Of a stretch of 64,000 nucleotides of DNA, positions 23,902 through 35,875 are shown one piece after another (position 1 is the stretch's first letter; each line of letters begins with the position of its first letter). The notes beneath the pieces are model-generated. The model saw nothing but the letters and a program-made list of their open reading frames with translations. It made no database searches and had not been told where the DNA came from. The DNA is from Diploptera punctata (taxonomy: Eukaryota; Arthropoda; Insecta; Blattodea; Blaberidae): contig JASPKZ010000422.1 of the NCBI GenBank assembly GCA_030220185.1, positions 2,057,001 to 2,121,000 of the forward strand. The letters run 5' to 3'. Position numbers and translations under genes: made by a program.

Positions 23902-24484
23902 CTTTTTATATTCAATTCTTATTGATAGTTGCTCTAATTACAATGATATGGGTTCTAGTAATGAAACTGAACAAAACAAGATGAATTGGCCTTAATATTT
24001 GAAGCTGTACAAGTTTCAAACATTACTGCCTTAGCCAATTTGCTTGGTGGAACTAATTTGTACTCATATTTCAATTATATAAAATTAACCTAAAGTTAAA
24101 TGAAAAATATTTATGTAATTAGTGAGTAAATTTTTTTTTTAATTGTTACTTTTAGAGAATTGAAAGTAATGTAGCATTTATCTAATAACGTTTACAACAA
24201 ATAACTTCAATTACATTAGCAACTTGCTTCCCTCATTTGCAATTTAAACTAAGTTAAAGTCATTTTACTCACTAGATTTATAAATAAGACTGTACATGTA
24301 ATTAACCCACTCACATCAACTTTACATTTTCAGAGCTTTTTAAAGTGGAGAAGGGAAGTCACACTGAATTTCACTCTATTTAAAAACATTCAAAATTAAT
24401 AAGAGATAACAAACAGGACGAAAGGCTAATTATATTCCTTTACTATTTATAAATTTTAAGATAACACATATTAAGGTTCTAAAT
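23902..24484. other. No feature seen
   Basis: AT-rich sequence with no open splice-bounded exon and no repeat partner in this window. Confidence 0.5.
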
Positions 24485-24732
24485 TAAGATTATTTATACC
24501 TCAGCTCATATCCAGTCCTCTAATTAAACTGGTTTCAAAACCTAGACTGTTTCATTTTCAGTAATTTTATGACTATTGTTCTCCTGGATGACAGAACAAC
24601 AGTCGTCAAATTACTGAACATGAAGGTTTTCAAACTGGTTTAATTAGTGGACTGGATATGAAATAGTTTTAATTTAAATCTTAAATTAAACCTCATAGTG
24701 ATTTTTTCTCTAATAGTTCAACATATGAAGGG
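24485..24732. mobile_element. PLE mini inverted repeat, family D
   Basis: Arms 'ccagtcctctaattaaactg' (24511-24530) and, reversed, '...agtttaattagtggactgg' (about 24631-24652) face each other around 'ttctcctggatgacagaaca'. The right end only has the family D extension 'cttaaattaaacctcatagt' ending in 'agttc'. It is a close relative of 39015-39355. No coding sequence remains. Confidence 0.8.
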
Positions 24733-25234
24733 ATTTACAAAATATTACAAAAGTATTAGAGTTGAGGATGATTGAAAATATATGCAATGAAATGTTTTGC
24801 AAGGTGAGTGGGTTAATTGAAGGGATGTAGCGATTAAATTCTTTTAAAATAAAATAACATTTGGATCACTACAGATTTGAGTAAGAAAGCTACGAGAGAC
24901 AATGACTGGTCATATTGATGAAAAATGTTTAACACTAAACTTCATCATTGTGCGATATTTGTGAATAATCTTTATATTATAATATGGAATCCCCAAATAA
25001 TAAACATAACATATCACAAGGATTTGACATTTTTTAAAGAAATTTGCTCTTTTTGAGCTTTATAAACAATTTTAATGGTTTGGATTGAAATTGGTAAAGT
25101 TGAAATAGATCTTAATTTGAGAGTCTGCATGTATTCATAGCCTAAAATTGATATTTACCTGAATATAAGTCAAATTTTCAGGAAAAGCAAGTATTTCACT
25201 TAGGTCACTTTTTTGATCTAACACAATTGTAATC

Positions 25235-25625
25235 TCAGCAGCTACATTTCAGACAGTGAGTCCATCACTGTGCTGCCTTGTAATGCAACAGACCCAAGTT
25301 TGATACCTGGTAGGGACAAGTTTCCTGGGTGAGGTTTTTTTTTTGAGGTTTTTCCTCACCTGTAAGAAAAATGTCGGGGAACTATGAGGCTCAAACAGTC
25401 CCTGAACATCATATGGTCATCATAAACATCATCATTCATATTCACTTTAGAAGTTTAGGATTAAGGACTCTCCTGGCACACCATTACCATCATCATCACC
25501 TATCATATCATCAGGGCAGCGTAACTCTGCCTTCCAGGTGCTCCAACCTCACAATTGAGTTACAAGTATGCCATGCCAGGAGAGAACACCTGAAATGTAG
25601 AAATAACAACCTGGGACTGTGAATT
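25235..25625 (+). mobile_element. tRNA-derived SINE (51.8-kb family), copy 1
   Basis: Head with 'ctgccttgtaatgcaacaga', B-box-like 'aagtttgatacctgg', then the family body 'ggtttttcctcacctgtaag' and 'gaggctcaaacagtccctga'. Copies at 29805-30060 and 51731-52061 share this order. Confidence 0.75.
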
Positions 25626-25859
25626 AAAAAAACTTCATACAGTTTCAGCCTTTCAGTACCATATCTGTAATTTAGTAATGCTGACTAAAAAATAATGTTT
25701 AACTTATTACAAACTCTCTCACTCCGAGCACTACAATCTTGGAGAACCATTGCTGCCTCACATTTACCTTCTATTTGCTTCGAACTGATGTTTTTGTCCT
25801 CCATCTTTTAATTCCCATTCTTCTCAATTCCCATTTTTTAATTCTCATTCTTCACTGGA

Positions 25860-26080
25860 TTGGTATCACCCAGTGTCATGAGAAATTTGAGTAGTTCAAT
25901 AAGTAGTGGCTCCAGGTTGAGAAAACCAGCTGAACAACTGCAGAACTCTACATGCCATCCCTGTATTTGTGGATGATTGTCCACCTCTGTAAATGCACAC
26001 ATGGATGTGAGGCCAGCAGCTGGATTGTAGGCCTGACCTGCCATGGAGTTAAGTTTAAGTAGATCAATAAATCTAAATCT
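25860..26080 (+). repeat. Dispersed repeat 'gctccaggttgaca', copy 1
   Basis: It shares 'agtggctccaggttgagaaa', 'ggatgattgtccacctctgt' and 'taggcctgacctgccatgga' in order with 63540-63715, and parts with 39735-39950 (reverse) and 43790-43915. It lacks a recognisable promoter or ORF. Unclassified. Confidence 0.6.
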
Positions 26081-26914
26081 AAATCTACTACTGTATGGTA
26101 ATTAATCAATTTGGATTATTTGATGACACTGTAAAATCTGATGGAACTAATAATAGTTTTATATCTATTGTAAATATACAGACATCTGCAACATTTCCTG
26201 AAAAGTTAAATTAATATAAATAATTATGATTTTATTGAAAAGCAAGTTTCAAAAAGGTTACAGTTCCATCTAGTCGTTGTAGTGTCGCAACTTAGGATTG
26301 ACTTATATTCAAGTAAATATAGATGTGAGCAAAATGCTTCTATTCATATTGTTATACCAACTTTGTAACATTGATTTCATCAAATTACATTTTATGATCA
26401 ATTCCTACAAATGTGAAAACTTTTCATAACCATGACATAAAAAAAAGTCAATCATTGTTAACAATTTCAACATAACAGACAATATGTTGCACAACTTTCC
26501 CTGAGCTCTCCATTTCATAATACTGGTATGCAATATTTTATGTAATAATTCTTTCTAACATCTCAACTCACAAGTATCTCGATTCAAAACTGAACATGAA
26601 ATGACAATAAATTCTGCTCAGAGGCCTTGAGGTTTTTTACATTGTCATAAAATCTACAACATAGGAACCATACATTTATTTCTCTTCTAAAGGAACCATA
26701 CTTATGATTTGCTCATATCCAAGAGCATATAGAAAGAATTGACAATAACACATAGAATGTTGAAACCCTGGGTGTTCGAGAAACTAGAAATATGAGCTGA
26801 GACGTGCATTTTCTAACTCAAATTATTTAAGCATCTATCTTATTTAATTATTCTCTTTTGATATTAGTTAAATGAACAATGCAAGGAATGATTCCTGTAT
26901 AACATACACTGTAG

Positions 26915-27182
26915 CACTGATTCTCCGGCCCTGACATTTTTCACGACAGTGTTGCCGATATGGATATTCAGTGGGAGTGGCCACTTTATGTATGCGGCTA
27001 GCATACGGCTGACAACATCTCAGCAATTTCAACCTTACTAGCATGCTCTAGAGCAGTGATTGGTTGTGGCAGACATTCACTCTCACTACAACCATTTCCT
27101 TATTGGCAGTAGAGGGCGAGTTCCCCCTTTACCCCTCGTATAACCCAAACTTTAGAGCTGGAGATCCGGCAGCTGGGGTATA
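26915..27182. mobile_element. MITE (33.8-kb family), diverged copy
   Basis: Internal sequence 'gatatggatattcagtggga', 'gagcagtgattggttgtggc' and 'ggcagtagagggcgagttcc' matches 33789-34082 throughout. Its terminal repeats are degraded. Confidence 0.7.
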
Positions 27183-27499
27183 ATTATTTTTGTCAGGTTT
27201 TCAAATTTAAGATTGAACATTCTTAAAACTTGATTGAAACTGAACACAATTAATAACCCTAGTAAAAAAAAAACTAAAGTTTTAAACTGAAATGGAGGAG
27301 CAGCTTGAAAATAATTATGTTCATTCAAAAACAACAAAAATGTGCTAGAAAATAATCATTCAGTGAACTCAAAATGTAAACAGAAATGATTCAAAGTTAG
27401 AAGTTAGATTTTTTGGGAAATTACCCAAGATTTTTATGACCTTTAAAAAAACCCCAGTTAGGTTTTGAACCTGAAACTTAAAAGACATAGAGACAAATA

Positions 27500-28050
27500 G
27501 GGGAAGGTTGTGTATTTTGGGCCACTTAACTTATAAAATTCGAGTAACGCCTTTAATTCTATGTTGAAAATTATAAATTTTATAACTGATGAATAGTACA
27601 CAGTACTGACTGCTTGAATGATAACTACGTCGTATAATAATATCCAGAAATCATTTAAAGTTTATGTTTAAATAAATAATGATTCCGTGTAATTTGGGCC
27701 GATGTCTTATAGGTTGTACATGCAAATATAATTACTTGTATTACTTTTTAAGTGATTTTAAAAATATGAGTAAGAGAATACATTATAGCACTTTCACTCT
27801 TTTAGGGATTTATAAATCTATAGTATAGTCCGTCCTCATTTGTGTTTCTGAAAACAAGACAGGAAACATAAAAAAAAACAATTATCAAAACACAAGAAGT
27901 AAATACACGTAGATAAATAATGAACATATTTGATTTTTGAGATAACTCCTTGGATTCACAAGGTCAGATCAAAGAAATACATTTAAAAAATTGAAAGTCG
28001 AAAATATATTAAATGATATAACCAATAAAAATAAAAATTAATAATAATAA

Positions 28051-28087
<37 letters not shown>

Positions 28088-28909
28088 GTAATAATAATAA
28101 TAATAGTAATAATAACAGCAATAACAGTGGGTCATAGTTGAACTAACTTATTGTCGAACACAAAATTAACTGATTAATTAAAATAATCATAAGAGATTAT
28201 TACCGTGCACTAAACAATATAAACGTTTTATAATACTAAATTTAATAATGTTAGAAATAGTAAAAATAATAAGTACTAAAATAATAAACATATTAGCAAA
28301 ATAACCTTATGTCCATGAACCTACGGTTTCTATAGAGCCAGTGACTTAGTTGGTAGTAAAGTAATTTTAATAATACGAATAAATAAAATAAAATAATTTT
28401 AGTTATGTTAATTATTATAGTAGAAATAATTTGATTAATAATTATAATTATTATGACCATAGGCTAATAATTTTAGTTCTTAACAATATATATAACTAAA
28501 AAAAATATTTAATGCTCTATCTCAGATCCAGATTAAGAACTCTCATGAGGCCCAAATTACACACCATGTATCATTTAATTAAAAAAATATATATCATAAA
28601 AATTTTAGTAAATACGATTTTGAAATATTAATAAAACATACCTTGAAATATTAGCATCAGTTTAACTAAAAATACACACACTTGACTTAACCACTAGCTT
28701 CCAAAAACTGTTTCACTTTGAACTGAAACCTTTTAGTGAAAATGGACAATATAATATTTTCTTTGTTGCCTCAAAATCTTGAGGGATACAATAAAACAAG
28801 TTTCAGTGGGTGAAGTATTGCTAATAGCCTTGCTAATCCCGTAACAATCAGGGATTGAACAAACTTGGAAATCAAAATTTTAAAAAGCCCAAATTACACG
28901 GATGTACCC
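27500..28909. mobile_element. Candidate TIR element with nested inverted motifs and TA flanks
   Basis: The left end 'ggggaaggttgtgtattttg' and the reverse complement of the right end 'gggtacatccgtgtaatttg' match at most positions, and both are bordered by TA (27498-27499, 28910-28911). A second pair of the same motif lies inside: 'ccgtgtaatttgggcc' at 27685-27700 and its reverse near 28549-28566. The interior is AT-rich without an ORF, and holds a (TAA)n run. TA flanks fit a Tc1/mariner/pogo-type origin, which is inference. Confidence 0.55.
28040..28125. repeat. (TAA)n microsatellite
   Basis: ATA/TAA triplets with a few G interruptions. Confidence 0.9.
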
Positions 28910-29204
28910 TATAACCATTGGGACTTTCAGTTCCTTATTCTACAGTAGTTGAATGATGGTTAAAAACTGCAGATCAGTCACTAGGAACATTTTCCTCATT
29001 ATTCAGGTTTTACAAAAAAATTTAAGAAATTAACTATGAAGTACGTAAATAAAAAAAAAACTATACATTTATCATGTGACATTATTTCAAGTGAACAAAG
29101 TTAGGGGAAGGGAACAGCTACTTTTATATTTTAAATTACATCATAAGGTAAAATTTATTAGAATTTGAAAATCATAACAATACTTGTCATTAAGACGCAC
29201 ACCA

Positions 29205-29480
29205 TACTTACTTACTTACTCACTGGCACTATCGAATTCATAGGTTCATGGCCACACATACATAAGCTCTCCATACATCCCTATCCTGAGCCAATGCTTT
29301 CCAATCATTCCCTGTATAATCCATCCCTCAAATCATAGTTAATGTTATTCTCCCACCTCATTCTTGGTCTACCAACTGGGCGTTTTCCCTCTGGCTTTCC
29401 TACAAGAAGCTTCCATGCAAGTCTTTCATTCCCCATACGTGCAACATGTTCTGCCCATCGCAGTCTACGAGACTTAACTC
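29205..29480 (-). pseudogene. LINE 3' tail, 'AYVRAAMNLRV' family
   Basis: Reverse complement contains the family's end: RLRWAEHVARM-like, KPEGKRPVGRPRMR-like and a frame-shifted RAYV region, ending at 'cctatgaattcgatagtgcc' next to a short (CTTA)n run. It is very similar to 40090-40365. Confidence 0.8.
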
Positions 29481-29804
29481 ACACCATACAAATTTTAAAT
29501 TGATCTATATGGTCACTAGAAATGGAAAATTTGTTAATAAAATTCATTACTGATTTTGCTTAATATTTTCACAAAATAATATTTGTTTCCCAAGATACTG
29601 ACTTTAATGTAGGGAGATGGGACGAAGATTCCACCACTAGCCCACACTTCCTACATATGTATCAACCCAGTAGATGTAGTGTTCAATAGCAGTCTTGTCA
29701 TCCAATAACATTTATTCTTAAATTTATAACAATTATTAAAAATAATAAAATTGAAGCAGAAATTATAATTACATTTATTTTCCATAAAACTAGATACCAA
29801 TATA

Positions 29805-30060
29805 CTGATGTGGTCTAGTGGTATCATCATTATTTCAGATACAGTGGGCTCGGAATTGATCCTAGGTGAGATTTTTTCATGGGTTTTCTTCACCTGTAAG
29901 ACAAATGTCAGGATATTTTAAGGCTCAAATAGTCCCTGATTACCATCTGGCCTACATAATAAACCTATCATATTCACCTTCTTTACTAAGAATGTATGAC
30001 TGAATGGTGTGTCTTGTCTTAAATGTTTGTGTTGCCTCAGAGGTGGCTCTAGAATTGAAC
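29805..30060 (+). mobile_element. tRNA-derived SINE (51.8-kb family), copy 2
   Basis: 'gtggtctagtggtatcatca' is A-box-like, 'ctcggaattgatcctagg' is B-box-like, and the body has 'cttcacctgtaagacaaatg' and 'aaggctcaaatagtccctga'. Confidence 0.75.
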
Positions 30061-30787
30061 TAATCACTCAGCCAAGGAGCCCTCTATGTGGTCATAAAAG
30101 TATGTATGTAATCCAGCAGAGTTCAAATCCTCTCCTGACAGGTTGTATCCTTGTGTAAGTCCAGATGGCATAGGGCATGTAAAACTACATACAAAAGGAG
30201 GTAAAATTAGGGAAAAGAAAGAAAGAAAGAAAAACTAGATACTGGTATTACTGGTTGTTTTGTATAAGTCAGTATTGCATTACACAGGATAGGTTGGCAA
30301 AAAGTGGGAAAAAGTTTATTTTATCAGGGGAAAAAAGTGTTTATTATCAGCATAAAGTGTTTTTTTACTGTCAAAAAATAGTAAAATGCACTTGTATTCA
30401 CAAAACATAAATGTGAAAAATTGATAAAAATGTTTTAAAATAAAGCATTTGGTTACTTCTATAATTTAACAAACAGATATGTTAAATGCAGTTTAATTTT
30501 TTAATTGCAAGGATAACCAGGAGTCTGAATTGCTTCAATTTCCCAGCATATAGTAATGTTAACTTAAAAATATCTGTCACCACTGATTTAATTACTTGTT
30601 TCTCATTACTATTATTTTAATGTAAAATGTTGGAAGAATACTGCATGCTTTTGTGTCATAGTATGTACAAGTGCTTTTGAAAGAAGGAAAAAAAAAAAAG
30701 AAAAGACAAATCTATAAAAGTCAATCCAAAATTAACCAATTTTTTTCAATATAGGCCCTATAGGTCAACCAATCCTATCAGCCACAA

Positions 30788-30858
30788 GATATCAAATCTA
30801 TTTAAGGTTTAAATTAAACCTCATAGTGATTTTTCTCATAAAAGTTCGATATCAAATC
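30788..30858 (+). mobile_element. 49-bp PLE micro-insertion with 11-bp target duplication
   Basis: GATATCAAATC at 30788-30798 is exactly repeated at 30848-30858. The 49 bp between them match the family D one-sided extension ('ttaaattaaacctcatagtg ... agttc') and nothing else of the element. This is an extremely 5'-truncated PLE insertion. Confidence 0.85.
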
Positions 30859-31100
30859 CGTCCTTACATCTTATTTCATACATTCCGAGCTCTGGAAAAG
30901 TTGTGAGACAAAAATAACTGGGGATCCATTTGCTAAATTACATACCAATACCACATTAGCATGTAACTGACATGGTTTGTATTGTCGATCTATCAGTCGT
31001 ACTACTTTAATAAAACATGTCTACTAACTTCACTTGTATCGTCTGCTGAAGTCAAATGTGTGTGTTGAGGTAATTGGCGTCATCAGAACAGAACAATAAC

Positions 31101-31250
31101 TCACAGCGCAGTCCTTTCATCGTACACCGCTTCATTGTCCACTAAGGAATCTGTGTCTTTGTGAAGGTACTGACTTCGAGACTTGCTCAGAGCAATTATT
31201 GCAGCTTCATCATTCCTCATTCTGTTCTTCCTCTTCTTGCTGAAGTTTAC
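31101..31250 (-). CDS. Host gene, terminal coding exon (exon 5 of 5 seen)
   Basis: The acceptor is '...tatatttttag|GTAAAC' on the minus strand. The exon starts in phase 0 and stays open for 49 codons to a TGA at 31103-31101. It begins VNFSKKRKNRMRNDEAA and ends DNEAVYDERTAL. The product is highly charged, with a basic cluster at its start and an acidic, Ser- and Asp-containing end. The last three residues T-A-L fit the S/T-x-hydrophobic pattern of class I PDZ ligands, an inference only. Phase matches the exon at 36510-36589, which ends on a codon boundary. Composition is clearly less AT-rich than the surrounding intron and 3' flank. The 3' UTR would continue leftward; a minus-strand ATTAAA near 31007-31012 is a possible poly(A) signal. 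I do not recognise the protein. Confidence 0.75.
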   Translation of the reverse strand, partial: VNFSKKRKNRMRNDEAAIIALSKSRSQYLHKDTDSLVDNEAVYDERTAL

Positions 31251-31573
31251 CTAAAAATATACCCACATTTCAATATCTAGCATTAAAGTAAACAACAGAG
31301 GAAAAATGTTAACTTCATTAGAGATACATGAAGTAACATTCAAATAAAAGACAATGGGTGAAATACATACAATAAGATTTAAATCTAGATGAACAGGAAG
31401 ATACTAAAAAAACATCAATGTAGAATTCACCTAATTAAGTGAAGTGACAGTCATCACAAATAAAAGATAATTATTAATTTATTAAAATCCAGACTAATAA
31501 CTGAATCAATTAATAGTATTAAATCACAAGAAGAATTTCATATATATTACAAAAAACTCATAAAAACATTATT

Positions 31574-32638
31574 TAAACATTTTTTTATTCTTCTTCCTTC
31601 CAAGTATTAGGCCAAGGCCTGTTACGATCCTATAGAAAATTTTCCCTCCAGCGTTTCATAGGACGGCCCAGTGATCTTTGTCCTCTTGGTATATAATTAT
31701 AAACAGCTTTGGGGATCCGATTTGAACTCATTCTTTCAAGATGGTGTTTCCAATTTAGTTGGTACTGTTTAATATATTCCAAAATTGACGTAGTCCTCAA
31801 TTCTTTTAAGATATCGGTGTTCCTCGATCCCATCTGGTGTAACCTGCTGTTCTGCGGCATGAATCTCATTTCACAAGCCGTTATTCTGCTTTCATGTTGT
31901 TTTTTTAGTGTCCATGCTTCACTACCATAGGTCAACACTGGTCTAGCCAAAGTGTTATATAAACGTAATCTGGTGTTTTTTTGTACAAGGGATGGTTTCA
32001 TAACTTGATTAATAATTCCTAAACTTTTATTATAACTAGTAACTTTTTCAGGGATATCCTTTTCATCCCAGATAGAGAGATAATATCCAAGATATTTAAA
32101 TTGATTAGATCTCTCTAAAATTTTATTCTGGAGACAGATTTTACTTTGTATGGGGTCCTTCCTATGAAATGCCATAATTTTAGTTTTGTTAATTGATATT
32201 TCCATATTAAATTTGGCACCTATTTTTTGTAATTATAAATTGATCGTTGCAAATCATTTTCGGAAAGTGCCAGAAGAGCTAAATCGTCTGCAAAAAGAAT
32301 AGCATCGAGTTTGAGGTTCCTATTGATGGGTATATATCCTCGTTGTGTTTTTCCTCCATTCATTTATTAATTTATTCATGTATATAATGAAAAGCACCGG
32401 TGAAAGTCCACATCCCTGTCTTACTCCAGTGTTGATCTTTTCCCAAGAAGATAATTTGCCATCTTGTTTAACAGAGATTTCATTATCTTTATAGATGTTG
32501 AAGATATTAGTAATATATTGTTGTGGAACGTTATCATCAGCTAAAATGTGTAGTAATATATTTCTGTCTACTTTGTCAAAAGCCTTTATGAAGTCAACGA
32601 AGGCGATATGAGTTTCTATATTGAATAAACATTTTTTT
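31574..32638 (-). pseudogene. 5'-truncated LINE with 13-bp target duplication
   Basis: Minus-strand reading begins FNIETHIAFVDFIKAFDKVD, then GVRQGCGLSPVLF, LFADDLALLA after a frameshift, INKTKIMAFH, FKYLGYYLS, LARPVLTYGSEAWTLKKQHE, and the C-terminal GQRSLGRPMKRWRENF. The 3' tail is 'ggaggaaaattttctatagg...ggcctaatacttggaaggaa' with a GAA run. A 191-codon frame survives at 31630-32205. TAAACATTTTTTT flanks it at 31574-31586 and 32626-32638 (the T-run makes the exact length uncertain). It inserted into the last intron of the host gene. The family is the parent of the short elements at 20830-21471 and 54446-54788. Confidence 0.88.
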
Positions 32639-33788
32639 TAAGAATTTTAACTCTCCACGATTTAAATATCTGTTAAAATTGTAAATTACTTCCCTCTAAT
32701 TTTGATTGAATGCATTGTATGTATTTATATTTTTTCACAATAAGAAGTTTCATTAATTCAACAATTGATATTGTAATGAAAAACACATAATTAAGATTCA
32801 TTATTTAAAAAAAGTAAAGGTAAATTAATGTTAGCTGATATTATTGCCTCATTATGATGGTTGTCCGTTTATATAAAAGTGGGTGCCGTACGACAATGCT
32901 TGACAATGATTAACATGCCAAATTATTATAGTGGCGGTAGTCGGCATCTTCATATTTAATTATATACAACAGCTGCAGGGAAGCAAAGCAAGCCGCTGGA
33001 CAACCAGCATAGTGAGGCTATAATACTGTAAATGATTTTATTCTGATGAGTTTATAATTTTTTAAAAATTAATTTGTGACTAATTCCTTTAAATCACATT
33101 ATTGTATTTTGAAATTAATAAAGCGAATCAATGATAAATATTCTTTTGTTTAAAACAAAATTATGAAGTGAATAAATAATAGTATAAAAATATATATATA
33201 GTTGAAAATGTGATACCACATGATCAATTTTCAAAAATATGTGTATGAGCATTTATCTAATTATTAGAATATAACAATTTTTTTTCTTTCTAATTTTTAG
33301 AAGTAAATTTCATAAAACTCTCATGACATTCACAGATTTACAAATGTTCAATGTCCATATAATCATTTCTTCTACACAACAAATATTTAGCAGAGGCCGG
33401 TAAGTAAATTCAATTAAAGCATTTTGGGTGACAATCATGACCAGTAGCCAGTTTGAACAATGCCACAACAGATTTTCAAGGTAGATCAGTAATTGATTTT
33501 AAATGTTTGGGTGAATTTTTGCATCTTGAATTTTCATGTTTGCTAGTTAAATTATGTGATGGCTGTGGTAAATTTTCATTTCATGCATATGAAAAACTGT
33601 TCACTTTTATCTTTTTTTTTTATCAAAAGCATCAGCCTTTCCATTACCTCACAGCTCATAGTTGGCTGAGATCCATTGGAGAACTATATTTTCATTTAAA
33701 TGTTAAATCTATTTTAGTATGGTTATTGTGTGCTTCTATTAAACATATTTTTATATGGTTACAACAATGCAAAATATTGTCATATTAT
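32639..33788. other. Intron sequence, no feature seen
   Basis: Lies within the last host intron. AT-rich. The 113-codon plus-strand ORF at 33453-33794 has no recognisable motif and runs into a MITE, so it is not called. Confidence 0.5.
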
Positions 33789-34082
33789 CTATAGTCCAGC
33801 CGCCGAGTCTCTGGCTTTGACGTTTTCACGACAGTTTTGCTGATATGGATTTTCAGTGGGAGGGGCCGCTTTATGTACCACTGAAGCTACGTGGTTAGCA
33901 GAAATTCAGCCGACAACATCGGAGCAATTTCAAACCGTACTAGCATCATCAAGAGCAGTGATTGGTTGTGACAGACGTTCACTCTCACTCGACTATTTCC
34001 TTTTGGCAGCAGAGGGCGAGTTTCTCCCTTTACCCTTCTTACAACCTAAACGTCAGGGCTGGAGACTAGGTGGCTGGACTAT
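33789..34082. mobile_element. MITE with ~31-bp terminal inverted repeats
   Basis: The left end 'gtccagccgccgagtctctg' and the reverse complement of the right end 'gtccagccacctagtctcca' pair well and extend to 'tgacg'. Both ends are bordered by TATA, so a TA or TATA target duplication is likely. About 294 bp, non-coding; the 121-codon ORF across it is chance. The other copy is 26915-27182. Confidence 0.8.
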
Positions 34083-34564
34083 AATTTCAAAGCTGCAATT
34101 CAAGCAAGGTTACCTAAAAAATATCCTAAAATGGAGAGGGGTGGGGGAAATCAAGGGAATTCAAAGAATGATAAAACATATTCAAGTTAAATGCAGGCCA
34201 GTAATCAAATTCAGAATCTAGGAAAAAACATACCAGTAGTTTGACAATGGATCCCATTCTCTTGGCATAAAAGGAAATGAAATGGTGATGTGTTAGTTAA
34301 AAAATAATCTAAAACTAACCAAAATACCCCCTTTGAATCTATAAGGAGAAAAAAATATTCATTAATTACAATTCCAATTTAACCAATACAAACGATAGCT
34401 CTAATTGGAAAACAATTCTACAAGATCTAAAACTGATACCAGAAAATTCCTTTTAAATCAAGTGTAGCATGAATACTGGTCACGATTGCCTGTGTAAACA
34501 TCTTCATAGAATTGGAATAACCAACTCATCAAACTGCAATTTGAAAATGGATATACATCATCCA

Positions 34565-34672
34565 TGCAAGTATTAGGCCATGTGGCCTGTTAAGGTGTCA
34601 AAGAGGAATTTTCCATCCACCGCTTTTTTGGACGTCCCTGTGATCTTTTGCCTTGGGTATTAAATAGAAAAA
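34565..34672 (-). pseudogene. LINE 3' tail fragment, another subfamily
   Basis: 'gcaagtattaggccatgtgg' and 'gaggaattttccatccaccg' resemble the reversed 3' end of the neighbouring LINE but differ in detail. Only the final C-terminal codons and tail remain. Confidence 0.6.
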
Positions 34673-34674
34673 AA

Positions 34675-35496
34675 ACGGATATACTTCTTCTTCTTCCTTC
34701 CAAGTATTAGGCCAAGGCCTGTTACGATCCTATAGAAAATTTTCCCTCCAGTGTTTCATAGGACGGCCCAGTGATCTTCGTCCTCTTGGTATATAATTAT
34801 AAACAGCTTTGGGGATCTGATTTGAACTCATTCTTTCAAGATGGTGTTTCCAATTTAGTTGGTACTGTTTAATATATTCCAAAATTGGCATAGTCTTCAA
34901 TTCTTTTAAGATATCAGTGTTCCTTTTCCGATCCCATCTGGTGTAACCCGCTGTTCTGCGCATGAATCTCATTTCACAAGCCGTTATTCTGCTTTCATGT
35001 TGTCTTTTTAGTGTCCATGCTTCCCTACCATAGGTCAACACTGGTCTAGCCAAAGTGTTATATAAACGTAATCTGGTGTTTTTTTGTACAAGGGATGGTT
35101 TCATAACTTGATTAATAATTCCTAAACCTCAGGGGTCCTCATCTAGGGGATATGTGGATGGCGACCACAAGGTGCCCAAGCTGAGCAAAACATTTCTTCC
35201 ACTTACTTGTGTTTTGCACTCTTTTAACTTTACTATCTAACCTCTCTTGGTTAACTCTTGTTTTTTTCGACCTCGATGCTATTAGGGCATCCGAGGGCTA
35301 GGGAGTCTTTCCTTTCTTCCATTTCTTCTTTCCTTTATTTTCTTTTCTTCTCCAGAAAAGCCTGACCAGAGGCTATAAGATGGCAGCCCCATCACTGGTC
35401 TTGCCTTCCTTTGGCCAGCAACCAATCGAAGGGACTATCATTATGCTTTCAAGTCTTATACGAGAATTTCCTGGAAGGATCAAATGACGGATATAC
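34675..35496 (-). mobile_element. Twin-primed LINE insertion with inverted 5' segment
   Basis: 34685 to about 35128 is the 3' part of the same LINE as 31587-32625, on minus, with a 124-codon frame (LVQKNTRLRLYNTLARPVLT ... RRSLGRPMKHWRENF). At about 35128 it joins abruptly to 'cctcaggggtcctcatctag', the 5' terminus of the short element at 20830-21243, now in plus orientation, which runs to 35486. ACGGATATAC flanks the whole at 34675-34684 and 35487-35496. A 3' segment preceded by an inverted 5' segment whose own 5' end sits at the junction is the known signature of twin priming. Confidence 0.85.
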
Positions 35497-35875
35497 ACCA
35501 CATCAAAATATGTGAAGCCCTCCATATGAATCATGATCTAACAAAAAATATTGGAGAAGATAATAACTTTATTGTTAAATCAAGAGGAATACATGTTAGC
35601 ATGTAGTTGATTTCTTTAATTTATTTTTCTATTTTAGTACAGTGTACTAATGCAAAATATTAATTTATTTAAAATCAATATCAGCTTCAAGAATCAATAC
35701 TTCTAAAATTCATTGTAAATTACCATTGGGGTTAAGTAGTACCTGATATATCAGTCGTCCTCATCTAAAATGATTTTTTAAAAACTTTGTCAATTAGTTA
35801 AAATCATTTAGGCCTTTCAGAAACATGTTCCATCTTGGAACTCTGTTATATTTTAACATTTTAGATTAAAGGGAT

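Noticed and set aside
33453..33794. 113-codon plus-strand ORF
   Set aside because: No family motif, AT-driven composition, and it ends in a MITE boundary.
33856..34221. 121-codon plus-strand ORF
   Set aside because: It runs through a MITE with clear terminal inverted repeats and out into intron; not a gene.
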